Positions 8,661 through 16,824 of a stretch of 34,058 nucleotides of DNA are shown here, piece after piece. The stretch lies in assembly GCA_015066925.1 (NCBI GenBank), contig SVNL01000010.1:1-34058 (forward strand), read 5' to 3'. A model generated the notes under the pieces. The model saw only the letters and a program-made list of their open reading frames with translations. It was not told the DNA's origin and did not search any database. Made by a program: the position numbers and the translations under genes. Every line of letters starts with the position of its first letter. Position 1 is the first letter of the stretch. This DNA comes from Ruminococcus sp. GTDB lineage: Bacteria > Bacillota > Clostridia > Oscillospirales > Ruminococcaceae.

Positions 8661-9767
8661 ATGTATACAGAAAATCAACTTGCCGCTGTGGCAAAACGTG
8701 AAAATAACACTAAAAGAGCATACCTTGTGGTAAATCGCTTACAGGGAAAACATATTCCCGTAAATCCCGATAATTTTTTTGATATGACTGCATCACTTTC
8801 AGACAAAATAAAAGCTTCATATCCAAATGAAAAACTGCTTCTAATAGGCTTTGCCGAAACAGCTACGGCTATCGGTGCTTCACTTGCAGTAAACCTGAAT
8901 ACACCATACATTCAGACTACAAGAGAAAACATTGATAATGTCAGCTGGCTAAACTTTACAGAATCACACAGCCATGCAACAGAACAAAAGCTTGTTCGTG
9001 ACGATATTGCTGACATTATAAATTCAATCGACCGCATAGTCTTTGTTGAAGATGAAATTACAACAGGCAATACAATAATGAAAATTATTGATATTATCAT
9101 AAAAGAATTCAATTGCAGTATCAAATTTGCAGTTGCTTCTCTTTTAAACGGTATGAATGATGATTCATACGAAAAATACGTAAGCCGCAATATAGACATA
9201 CATTATCTTGTGAAAACCCAGCACGACTCATACACCGAAATTGCTTCACGCTATCTTGGTAACGGTGATTATTTTAAAAAGAATCTTTCCAAGCCAAACG
9301 TAAAAATAAATGAATTGAACATTTCAGGTATGCTCAATCCAAGACGTATCGTTAAGGCAAATGAATTTTATGAAGCCTGTAATAAGCTATGGCAGGATAT
9401 AAAGCTTCGAATTAATATTTCTGAATTTTCTGAAATTCTTGTTCTCGGAACGGAAGAATGTATGTATCCCGCACTTTTTATTGCAGCAAATATAGCTGAT
9501 ACAGGAAAAAGCGTTAAATGTCACTCAACTACGCGAAGCCCTATTGCTGTAAGTAAAGAGCAGGAATATCCGCTTCATACACGTTTTGAACTTGCAAGTC
9601 TTTACGACGATGACAGAACTACCTATATTTACGATATAAAAAAATATGACTGCGTAATAATTATTTCCGACAGCAGTAACAAATCCTGCATTGGAATTAA
9701 TTCACTCGCAAATGCGTTGATAAAATGCGGAAACGAAAAAATACATCTGATTAGATGGACAAAATGA
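8661..9767 (+). CDS. Phosphoribosyltransferase with C-terminal TRSP domain (Ter biosynthetic module)
   Basis: A 368-aa cytoplasmic protein. The N-terminal type I PRTase domain (about residues 15-210) carries the family opening RAYLVVNRLQGKHIPV and a PRPP-binding loop FVEDEITTGNT ending near residue 138. The C-terminal part (about 230-365) is a TRSP domain, with the signature TTRSP at residues 290-294. This architecture is characteristic of Ter-associated biosynthetic operons predicted to transfer a ribose-phosphate group during synthesis of a nucleoside-like compound; substrate and product are unknown. A GAGG ribosome binding site lies 5 bases before ATG. It is the first of four closely spaced genes. 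Confidence 0.87.
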   Translation: MYTENQLAAVAKRENNTKRAYLVVNRLQGKHIPVNPDNFFDMTASLSDKIKASYPNEKLLLIGFAETATAIGASLAVNLNTPYIQTTRENIDNVSWLNFTESHSHATEQKLVRDDIADIINSIDRIVFVEDEITTGNTIMKIIDIIIKEFNCSIKFAVASLLNGMNDDSYEKYVSRNIDIHYLVKTQHDSYTEIASRYLGNGDYFKKNLSKPNVKINELNISGMLNPRRIVKANEFYEACNKLWQDIKLRINISEFSEILVLGTEECMYPALFIAANIADTGKSVKCHSTTRSPIAVSKEQEYPLHTRFELASLYDDDRTTYIYDIKKYDCVIIISDSSNKSCIGINSLANALIKCGNEKIHLIRWTK

Positions 9768-9797
9768 TATATTGCAACTATTGCTTTGAGGTTAAAA

Positions 9798-10790
9798 ATG
9801 ATTGATATAAATAATAAAGCCCTCCCCTTCTCAGTCGGAGGATTACTCTATACTCCTGCAATAAATAACGGTATTGCAGAAAAAATTATCGAAAATGAAT
9901 ATGAATGTCTTACATCAATGGCTTTTTGCCTTGAGGATGCTATTATGGAAAGTGCTCTTGAGCAAGCAGAATGCACCTTGCTTGAAACATTCAGAAAAAT
10001 TTATGAAGCAAAAATAAATCCTGTTGATTTGCCTCTGTTATTTATTCGTGTAAGATCACCTGAACATCTGATTAAATTAAGCAAAAAAACTGCTCCGTTT
10101 TCTGATATAATTACGGGATATATACTGCCTAAATTTGATATGTCAAATGCCTGTGAATATCTTGAGATAATCAGCAATATAAATTCCGGCAATAAACGAA
10201 TATACGCTATGCCAATACTTGAAAGTCCTCCTATTGCTGACAAAACTACACGTATAAGTGAGCTTACACAGATAAAAAATCTGCTTATGCAGACAAAAGA
10301 AAATATACTTAATGTTCGTGTTGGCGGAAATGATTTCTGCAATCTTTACGGACTTCGTCGAAGCTCATCACAAACAATTTATGATATTGGTGTTGTAAGA
10401 GATATTTTTACTGATATCATAAATTTCTTTGCAGGAGAATTTGTCGTATCAGCACCTGTATGGGAATACTTCGGTACAAACTTCAATGATAAATGGGCAA
10501 AGGGACTTAAAGCTGAGCTTTCGCTCGATAAGGTAAACGGATTTATAGGAAAAACAGCAGTTCATCCCTCACAGCTTCCGCTTATCTACAATAATCTCAA
10601 GGTTTCGGCTGAAGATTATGAGGATGCCGTAACTATCCTTAACTGGAAAAATGACTTCATCGGAGTAAGCAAAAGCGAGGGCAGGTCACGAATGAACGAG
10701 GTTAAATGCCACGAAAACTGGGCATACAGAATTAAAACACTCGGCGATATATATGGAATAAAGGAGAGTACTAATGAAAAGCTCATATAA
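9798..10790 (+). CDS. CitE-like (HpcH/HpaI) TIM-barrel C-C bond lyase
   Basis: A 330-aa TIM-barrel protein of the C-C bond lyase group related to citrate lyase beta subunits. Recognisable elements are the acidic LEDAI motif near residue 39, the MPILESPPI strand with its Glu, the VGGNDFCNLYGLRRS segment, and the family-typical KTAVHPSQLPLIYNN motif near residue 255. It likely makes or breaks a carbon-carbon bond in the Ter-linked pathway, using a Mg2+-bound acid; the actual substrate is unknown. The ATG at 9798 is selected because the earlier TTG at 9786 overlaps the GAGG ribosome binding site. The 3' end overlaps the next gene by 17 bases, so translation is coupled. Confidence 0.85.
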   Translation: MIDINNKALPFSVGGLLYTPAINNGIAEKIIENEYECLTSMAFCLEDAIMESALEQAECTLLETFRKIYEAKINPVDLPLLFIRVRSPEHLIKLSKKTAPFSDIITGYILPKFDMSNACEYLEIISNINSGNKRIYAMPILESPPIADKTTRISELTQIKNLLMQTKENILNVRVGGNDFCNLYGLRRSSSQTIYDIGVVRDIFTDIINFFAGEFVVSAPVWEYFGTNFNDKWAKGLKAELSLDKVNGFIGKTAVHPSQLPLIYNNLKVSAEDYEDAVTILNWKNDFIGVSKSEGRSRMNEVKCHENWAYRIKTLGDIYGIKESTNEKLI

Positions 10791-11826
10791 AAATGACGAT
10801 GTTATAATCCTGCTCAAAGATATTACAGGACAGGTTGAACCTCTTGACAGTAGTATAAGAGAACGTTTTATACAAAACGGAACTCATTATTCTGAAATGC
10901 TTCCTAAGGAATATCCTCCCTCACCCGAATATCTCTCTGCATATAAGGACGCTCTTATAAGATATAAAAAAATTACTGCAAAGGCAGTTGCTGTTGTTTC
11001 GGATAAGATTTATAAAAGCAAAAATAACGTTCCTGTAATAGTATCGCTTGCAAGGGCAGGAACTCCCATTGGAATACTTATAAAACGCTTTCTTGAGAAA
11101 AAATACGATATATCTGTTCCTCACTATACTATTTCAATTATAAGAGGTAGAGGTATTGATAAAAATGCAATGAATACAATACTTTCACTTCATAGTCCCG
11201 AGCAAATTCAGTTCGTTGACGGCTGGACAGGAAAAGGTGCTATTACACGTCAGCTTGAAGAAGCTATGAAAGACTTCCCGAATGTAGACGCAGGAATTGC
11301 TGTACTCTCTGACCCTGCTTGTGTAGCACAGCATTGCGGAACTCATGAAGATTTTCTCATAGCAAGCTCATGCCTTAATTCAACTGTTTCAGGACTTATA
11401 AGCCGTACATTTTTAAGAAGTGATATAATCAGCAACGAAGATTTTCATGGCGCAATGTATTACAGTGAATTTGAAAACGACGATTTGACATATGAATTTA
11501 TAGATGCAATTGAAGCAGAATTTGATTATTCTTACACCCCTACCGATGTTCAGGCAGAAGAATACAGTGCAGGACTGGAAGAAACAAAGAAAATTGCCGA
11601 GCATTTTAATATCTCGAATATTAATTTTGTAAAACCGAGTATCGGAGAAGCAACAAGAGTTCTTCTCAGAAGAGTTCCCTGGAAAATTCTCGTTCACAGT
11701 CTGAATGACGACGAACACCTCGGACATATTTACCGTCTTGCTTCGGAGAAAGGAGTTGCAATTGAAGAATATCCTCTTAAAAATTATAAAGCATGTGGAA
11801 TTATTCGTAAAATTGCAGACAGCTGA
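10774..11826 (+). CDS. StiP-family PRTase-like protein with PELOTA domain
   Basis: A 350-aa protein of the family annotated as 'cysteine protease StiP', which in Ter operons is interpreted as a second phosphoribosyltransferase-like domain. The core motifs are PVIVSLARAGTPIGIL (about residues 89-104), SIIRGRGID, and FVDGWTGKGAI (147-157). The C-terminal 65 residues (about 285-350, with GEATRVLLRR, LGHIYRLA and the ending YKACGIIRKI) fit a PELOTA/L7Ae-type RNA-binding domain, suggesting action on or sensing of RNA. That part is inference. The GGAG ribosome binding site lies within the end of the lyase gene, and its TGA overlaps the next ATG by one base. Confidence 0.84.
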   Translation: MKSSYKNDDVIILLKDITGQVEPLDSSIRERFIQNGTHYSEMLPKEYPPSPEYLSAYKDALIRYKKITAKAVAVVSDKIYKSKNNVPVIVSLARAGTPIGILIKRFLEKKYDISVPHYTISIIRGRGIDKNAMNTILSLHSPEQIQFVDGWTGKGAITRQLEEAMKDFPNVDAGIAVLSDPACVAQHCGTHEDFLIASSCLNSTVSGLISRTFLRSDIISNEDFHGAMYYSEFENDDLTYEFIDAIEAEFDYSYTPTDVQAEEYSAGLEETKKIAEHFNISNINFVKPSIGEATRVLLRRVPWKILVHSLNDDEHLGHIYRLASEKGVAIEEYPLKNYKACGIIRKIADS

Positions 11827-12584
11827 TGAAAAAAATAATATTTGCCTGTGATATGGATAACACCCTCATTCACTCCTACAAAAAGAAAGCTAACGGAGAT
11901 ATATGCGTCGAGCTTCTTGACGGTGCTGAACAAAGCTTTGTTTCTCCACTTACACAAACACTCATCTCTCAGCTTAATGAAAGAAGCGACATACTCTTTT
12001 TGCCTGTAACAACACGCTCTATCGCACAATATAAGAGAATTATGTGGAGCGATGGAAATACTCCGGAGCTTGCACTTGTCTGCAACGGTTCAATTTTACT
12101 GAGAAATGGTGTTCCCGATGAAAAATGGCTTGCAGACACATATAAAATGAACTCGCCATATAAAAACGAGCTGAATCGACTTAATGAAAAATACAAAGGC
12201 TACGACTGCTTCAAAACAGTAAGAATTGTAGATGAAATGTTTCTTTTTGTATACTGCTACAACAAAGATGAAATGCAGAAAATAGCTGAAGAATGTGCAA
12301 AGGATACATCTCTTTCAATCGAATATTCGGGAAATAAAATGTACTTCTTTCCGCCATATGCCAACAAGGGATATTCTCTTAAACGCTTTTCCGAAATTGT
12401 AAATGCAGATAAAATTATTGCCGCAGGTGACAGTATGATTGACTGTTCAATGCTTGATACAGCAGATAATGCACTTATTCCGAATTCAACACTCTCTTCT
12501 CTTCTGAAAAAAAATAATTACACAATTTGCAGTGACGACTGCCTTTTTTCAGAATTCATTCTTCAATATGTATTAAACGAGTAA
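11826..12584 (+). CDS. HAD superfamily phosphatase of the Ter biosynthetic module
   Basis: A 252-aa HAD hydrolase of Cof-like type. Motif I is CDMDNTL, with nucleophile Asp9 and acid/base Asp11. A motif II-like Thr lies in VTTRS (about residue 62), and the metal-binding motif IV is GDSMID (Asp202, Asp206). A type-C2-like cap domain sits at about residues 80-190. It likely removes a phosphate from an intermediate produced by the PRTases; the substrate is unknown. It begins inside the stop codon of the StiP-like gene (TGATG) and is the last gene of the operon. A bidirectional terminator follows. Confidence 0.87.
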   Translation: MKKIIFACDMDNTLIHSYKKKANGDICVELLDGAEQSFVSPLTQTLISQLNERSDILFLPVTTRSIAQYKRIMWSDGNTPELALVCNGSILLRNGVPDEKWLADTYKMNSPYKNELNRLNEKYKGYDCFKTVRIVDEMFLFVYCYNKDEMQKIAEECAKDTSLSIEYSGNKMYFFPPYANKGYSLKRFSEIVNADKIIAAGDSMIDCSMLDTADNALIPNSTLSSLLKKNNYTICSDDCLFSEFILQYVLNE

Positions 12585-12588
12585 CAAA

Positions 12589-12624
12589 AATCCTCCTGAG
12601 GAATTAAATTTCCACAGGAGGATT
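12589..12624. terminator. Bidirectional terminator between HAD and clpX genes
   Basis: A 10-bp stem (12589-12598 with 12615-12624) with further GGAA/TTCC pairing inside lies between convergent genes. On the plus strand it is followed by an AAATTTTTAC tract and on the minus strand directly by TTTTTG, so it can stop both the Ter biosynthetic operon and clpX. Confidence 0.85.
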
Positions 12625-12630
12625 AAATTT

Positions 12631-13905
12631 TTACAGATTAACAACCTTATTTCTTCTGTTAGTCCATATAGGAGTTTTATTTTCTGTAACACACTCAGCT
12701 GTAACAGTAACCTTTGCAATGCTTCCATCAGACGGTACATTATACATAGTTTTCATAAGTATACTCTCAAGAATTGAGCGCAAACCTCTTGCACCTGTTT
12801 TCTGAGCGATAGCCTTTTCAGCAATTGCGGTCAAAGCATCATCTTCAACCTCAAGCTCGATATCATCATAAGAAAAGAGCTTTTTATACTGCTTGATAAG
12901 AGCATTTTTAGGCTCTGTAAGAATCTTAACAAGTGAGCTTTCATCAAGCTCATTAAGAACAGTAATTATAGGCAATCTGCCGACAAATTCAGGCACCATA
13001 CCGAATTTGATAAGGTCTTTCGGAACAACGTGCTTGAAAATATTTTCCATCTGGTCTTTTTTAGATTTAATTTCTCCGCCAAAGCCGATAGTAGACTTAC
13101 CAATACGCTTCTGAATAGCCTTTTCCAATCCGTCAAATGCACCACCGCAAATGAAGAGAATATTCTTTGTATTAATATGAATAAACTCTTGATTAGGGTG
13201 TTTTCTGCCACCCTGAGGAGGAACATTTGAAACTGTACCCTCAATAATTTTCAGTAATGCCTGCTGAACACCTTCACCACTTACATCACGGGTAAGAGAT
13301 GTATTTTCAGATTTTCTTGCAATCTTGTCGATTTCGTCGATATATATTATACCTCTTTCAGCAGCCTCAACATCATAGTCAGCCGCCTGAATAAGACGAA
13401 GCAGAACATTTTCTACGTCGTCACCGACATATCCTGCCTCAGTAATAGTTGTGGCGTCAGCAATAGCAAACGGAACATTAAGAAGCTTTGCAAGAGTCTG
13501 TGCAAGAAAAGTCTTTCCGACACCGGTAGGACCCAGTAAAAGCACATTACTTTTCTGGAGTTCAACCTCATCGTCCGCCTCCTCATCCTGACTTAAAATA
13601 CGTTTATAATGGTTATAAACCGAAACAGCCAGAGAAATTTTTGCCTCATCCTGACCGATAACATAATCATCAAGGAAGCTTTTTATTTCCATAGGCTTTA
13701 GAAGCTTCATAGCAGAAGCATTTTTTTGTTTTTCAGCCTTAGAGGCTTTACGGTGAGCCTTTGTCGATGAAGGACCAAAAATCATTTCATAGCAATAGCA
13801 TACACATTCGTCACAGATATTTACATCTGCTGCTGAAAGCATACTATTAACCATATTTTCGCCCTTACCGCAAAAGCTACAGGATTTAAAACTACTATTT
13901 GCCAT
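12631..13905 (-). CDS. clpX: ATP-dependent Clp protease ATP-binding subunit ClpX
   Basis: A 424-aa AAA+ unfoldase that feeds ClpP with tagged proteins. The N-terminal zinc-binding domain has Cys9, Cys12, Cys31 and Cys34. The AAA+ domain shows Walker A GPTGVGKT, Walker B IIYIDEID and an arginine-finger region, then a C-terminal small domain. The length is normal for ClpX. It begins 8 bases after the clpP stop codon, in the conserved order tig-clpP-clpX. An AGAGG RBS overlaps the end of clpP. Confidence 0.98.
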   Translation of the reverse strand: MANSSFKSCSFCGKGENMVNSMLSAADVNICDECVCYCYEMIFGPSSTKAHRKASKAEKQKNASAMKLLKPMEIKSFLDDYVIGQDEAKISLAVSVYNHYKRILSQDEEADDEVELQKSNVLLLGPTGVGKTFLAQTLAKLLNVPFAIADATTITEAGYVGDDVENVLLRLIQAADYDVEAAERGIIYIDEIDKIARKSENTSLTRDVSGEGVQQALLKIIEGTVSNVPPQGGRKHPNQEFIHINTKNILFICGGAFDGLEKAIQKRIGKSTIGFGGEIKSKKDQMENIFKHVVPKDLIKFGMVPEFVGRLPIITVLNELDESSLVKILTEPKNALIKQYKKLFSYDDIELEVEDDALTAIAEKAIAQKTGARGLRSILESILMKTMYNVPSDGSIAKVTVTAECVTENKTPIWTNRRNKVVNL

Positions 13906-13913
13906 TTTACAAC

Positions 13914-14504
13914 TTACCTCTTTGTAATAACCTTATCAATCAGACCATAATCCATAGCTTCCTGAGCAGTCATATAGTTATCACGCTCAGTATCAAGTTC
14001 AATCTGCTCAATAGGCTTACCTGTAAATTCAGAAAGCATTCTGTTCATTTTCTGACGAGTTCTGAGAAGGTGATCCGAATGAATTTTAATATCGGTACAC
14101 TGACCCTGTAAACCGCCTGAAATAAGTGGCTGATGAATCATAATTTCGCTGTTTGGAAGAGCAATTCTCTTACCCTTAGTACCTGCAGCAAGAAGAAAAG
14201 CACCCATAGAAGCTGCCATACCGATACAAATTGTAGAAACATCACATTTGATATACTGCATAGTGTCATAAATTGCCATACCAGCAGTTATTGAACCGCC
14301 GGGACTATTGATATAAAGAGAAATATCCTTTTCAGAGTCCTGACTTTCAAGATGAAGAAGCTGTGCAACAACAAGACTTGCAGTTGTATCATTAACCTGG
14401 TCTGAAAGCATAATAATTCTGTCATTAAGCAAACGTGAGAAAATATCGTAAGATCTTTCACCTCTGCTTGTTTGTTCTATTACATAAGGTACTAAACTGC
14501 TCAT
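13914..14504 (-). CDS. clpP: ATP-dependent Clp protease proteolytic subunit ClpP
   Basis: A 196-aa serine protease, the usual length. The catalytic Ser99 is in GMAASMGAF, His124 in MIHQP, and the Asp in the TERDNYM segment; the glycine-rich SPGGSITAG loop is intact. It forms the tetradecameric chamber that works with ClpX encoded just downstream. It follows tig with a 206-base gap that contains a long-range inverted repeat (14532-14664), so it may also be expressed separately from tig. Confidence 0.98.
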   Translation of the reverse strand: MSSLVPYVIEQTSRGERSYDIFSRLLNDRIIMLSDQVNDTTASLVVAQLLHLESQDSEKDISLYINSPGGSITAGMAIYDTMQYIKCDVSTICIGMAASMGAFLLAAGTKGKRIALPNSEIMIHQPLISGGLQGQCTDIKIHSDHLLRTRQKMNRMLSEFTGKPIEQIELDTERDNYMTAQEAMDYGLIDKVITKR

Positions 14505-14531
14505 AATTCAACGCCCTTTCAAAAAACATTA

Positions 14532-14664
14532 GTCCCACAACATCAGCGCATAATGCGACAGGAAACAACAAGCCTTGCACAGATTTTTATAATTAAAATA
14601 CGACTGCGCACCGGAATTATTGTAAGCACCCTGAACACAGTATGTGCTAATTTAATTGTGGGAC
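14532..14664 (-). promoter_or_regulatory. Possible structured leader between tig and clpP
   Basis: Perfect 9-base inverted arms, TTGTGGGAC (14656-14664) and GTCCCACAA (14532-14540), bracket 115 bases. On the minus strand the second arm is followed by TAATGTTTTTTG, a T-run resembling an attenuator, 20-odd bases before the clpP RBS region. No CtsR-type heptamer repeats are seen. A chance 9-bp match in 200 bases is not negligible, so this is only a candidate regulatory structure. Confidence 0.3.
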
Positions 14665-14710
14665 AAAAATACAATATTAATTCAAAAAAGGATAAAAACG
14701 AAAATAATAA

Positions 14711-16024
14711 TTATTCAGCGTCGTCAGCCTTTTCTTCGATAGTATTATCTACAACGGCATTAGCCTTAACAAGCTCAACAGCCTTCTGAACGAGAAGATC
14801 GTTAACATAATCGTCCATAGGGAGAAGCTTCTTAACAGCTTCAACGTCCATCTTATTAGCTTCAGCTATTTCAGTAAGACCGTTATTAATATCTTCATCA
14901 GAGATTTCGATTTTTTCGAGTTCAGCAATCTTTTCAAGAGCAAGTCTAAGCTTAACTTCATTTACAGCTCTTTCTCTGTGAGTATCTCTGAATGATTCCA
15001 TATCCATACCTGTGTACTGGAAGTAAACATCAAGGTTCATACCCTGCTGTCTGAGAGTCATATCGAAGTTGCGAACGAGGTCGTCAATTCTTCTCTCGAA
15101 CATACAATTAGGAATTGGTGAATCAACCTTTTCGATAATAGAATTCATAATGCTGTTTTCGAATGAAGTTTCAGCCTGCTTAACAGCAGCATCTTCAAGC
15201 TTTGTTCTGATATCAGCTGTATATTCTTCAACAGTTTCGAATTCAGTAGCGTCCTTGATAAGCTCGTCACTGATTTCAGGAAGCTCTTCATAGCTGATGC
15301 TCTTGAGTTCACACTTAAATGTAGCTTCCTTGCCTGCATAATCTTCCATCTGATAGTTTTCAGGGAAAGTAACAACAACATCGAATTTATCACCGATATT
15401 ATGACCAACAACCTGATCTTCAAATCCTGGAATAAACTGACCGCTGCCTAAACGGAGAGGATGATCCTCGCCCTTACCGCCTTCGAAAGGCTCATCGCCG
15501 AAGAAGCCCTCAAAATCAATAATAACTTCGTCATTAAGCTGTGCAGCTCTGTCGTCAACAGAAACGATTCTGGCATTTCTCTGTCTGATTGTCTTAATCT
15601 GGAAATCAATATCCTCTTCAGTAATTTCCTTAACATTTTTAGGAGCCTTAATGCCCATATAATCGCTGATTTCGATTTCAGGCTTAGTAACGCAGATAGC
15701 CTTAAGCTCAACGCCCTTTTCCTTATCAACAGAAACGAGTTCAACAGAAGGTCTGTCTACAAGAACAAGCTTAGTTTCAGAAACAGCAGCATCAATTTCA
15801 GGACCAACGAGGCTGTTTATAGCATCCTCATAGAAAACGCCTTCGCCGTACTGCTTTTCAGCCATTTTTCTTGAAACCTTACCCTTTCTGAAACCGGGAA
15901 GAGTAATATTCTTCTTCTGTTTCTGATAAGCAGCCTCCACAGCATTTTCGAAAGTAGCTGCATCAATTTCAATAAACAACTCAGTAGTGTTCACATCTGT
16001 TTTAGTTGATGATTTTAAACTCAT
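14711..16024 (-). CDS. tig: Trigger factor (ribosome-associated chaperone and prolyl isomerase)
   Basis: A 437-aa trigger factor. The N-terminal ribosome-binding domain includes the variant signature GFRKGKVSRKM (about residues 45-55). The FKBP-type PPIase domain lies around residues 150-240 (DEVIIDFEGFFGDEPFEGG). The C-terminal chaperone arm extends to an acidic tail. The start at 16024 is taken because GGAGG lies 8 bases upstream; the longer frame starting at 16048 would place that RBS inside the gene. First gene of the tig-clpP-clpX cluster. Confidence 0.97.
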   Translation of the reverse strand: MSLKSSTKTDVNTTELFIEIDAATFENAVEAAYQKQKKNITLPGFRKGKVSRKMAEKQYGEGVFYEDAINSLVGPEIDAAVSETKLVLVDRPSVELVSVDKEKGVELKAICVTKPEIEISDYMGIKAPKNVKEITEEDIDFQIKTIRQRNARIVSVDDRAAQLNDEVIIDFEGFFGDEPFEGGKGEDHPLRLGSGQFIPGFEDQVVGHNIGDKFDVVVTFPENYQMEDYAGKEATFKCELKSISYEELPEISDELIKDATEFETVEEYTADIRTKLEDAAVKQAETSFENSIMNSIIEKVDSPIPNCMFERRIDDLVRNFDMTLRQQGMNLDVYFQYTGMDMESFRDTHRERAVNEVKLRLALEKIAELEKIEISDEDINNGLTEIAEANKMDVEAVKKLLPMDDYVNDLLVQKAVELVKANAVVDNTIEEKADDAE

Positions 16025-16062
16025 ATGTATATCCTCCATTATTTTCAAAACATACCAAAATA

Positions 16063-16091
16063 ATTATAGCACATTTTTTTTTATTTTTCCA
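16063..16091 (-). promoter_or_regulatory. Promoter of tig
   Basis: On the minus strand, an extended -10 TGCTATAAT (TATAAT complement at 16063-16068) is preceded after 17 bases by a weak -35 TGGAAA (16086-16091). The spacer is nearly all A. It lies 39 bases before the tig start and after the end of the metallophosphoesterase gene. Confidence 0.65.
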
Positions 16092-16123
16092 TAGAATTCA
16101 CGCACTTCTACATTATCTACAAT

Positions 16124-16816
16124 TCAAATCACCTTTTCAGGAATAAAATGTAAATAATCACCTGAAATTATAGTGAAATCAATATCATCATAAACGCCTT
16201 TAACTGCAAGCGAATGTCCTCTTGCACCATGTATATGCCCATAATAGCAACGTTTTATCTTATATCTGTAAAGAACATCTAGAATATCATAATTAAAACT
16301 ATTTGCAAAAATAGGTGGATAATGCATAAAAACTATCGGTTCTAATCCTGCATCAACAGCAGATTTCAGCGAAACCTCAAGCCGCTGTGCCTCTCGTCCG
16401 AGAACCTTCGCGTCAGCAGGCTCATCAGGCATATTAACCCATCCTCTTGTACCGCATACAGCATATTTTTCATATGCGTAATGATTATTATGCAGAATAT
16501 TCAGCGAATTAAATCCCGACTGTGCAAAAAAGTTATCCATTTTATTTTTAGTAGTCCACCAGTAATCGTGATTACCTTTCAGGATGATTTTTCTTCCCGG
16601 AAGCTCTTCGAGAAAACGAAAATCCTTTTCAGCCTGAGCAAGTGACATTCCCCACGAAACATCACCTGCAATGACAACAGTATCGTCAGAGCCTATATTT
16701 TTCAGCCAGTTTTCTTTTATAAGAGCGTGATAATTCTCCCACCCGCTGAAAATTTCCATAGTCTTTTCAGGCACACCATAGGATAAATGCAAATCGCCTA
16801 TAACGAATAAACTCAT
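16124..16816 (-). CDS. Metallophosphoesterase (calcineurin-like)
   Basis: A 230-aa cytosolic phosphoesterase with the full set of metal-binding motifs: GDLHLS (Asp8, His10), GDVSWG, GNHDYWW, the late MHYPP histidine and GHIHG. The fold would bind two metals, and such proteins hydrolyse phosphodiesters or monoesters; the substrate is not predictable here. It starts 8 bases after the thrC stop codon with little RBS, suggesting translational coupling to threonine synthase. A functional connection to threonine synthesis is not obvious. Confidence 0.9.
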   Translation of the reverse strand: MSLFVIGDLHLSYGVPEKTMEIFSGWENYHALIKENWLKNIGSDDTVVIAGDVSWGMSLAQAEKDFRFLEELPGRKIILKGNHDYWWTTKNKMDNFFAQSGFNSLNILHNNHYAYEKYAVCGTRGWVNMPDEPADAKVLGREAQRLEVSLKSAVDAGLEPIVFMHYPPIFANSFNYDILDVLYRYKIKRCYYGHIHGARGHSLAVKGVYDDIDFTIISGDYLHFIPEKVI

Positions 16817-16824
16817 TTTATTAA

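Noticed and set aside
9786-9797. Upstream TTG start for the C-C lyase gene
   Set aside because: The TTG overlaps the GAGG ribosome binding site for ATG 9798, and the added residues do not fit the family.
16025-16048. Longer N-terminus for trigger factor
   Set aside because: It would put the GGAGG RBS inside the coding sequence; the family starts near MSLKSSTK.
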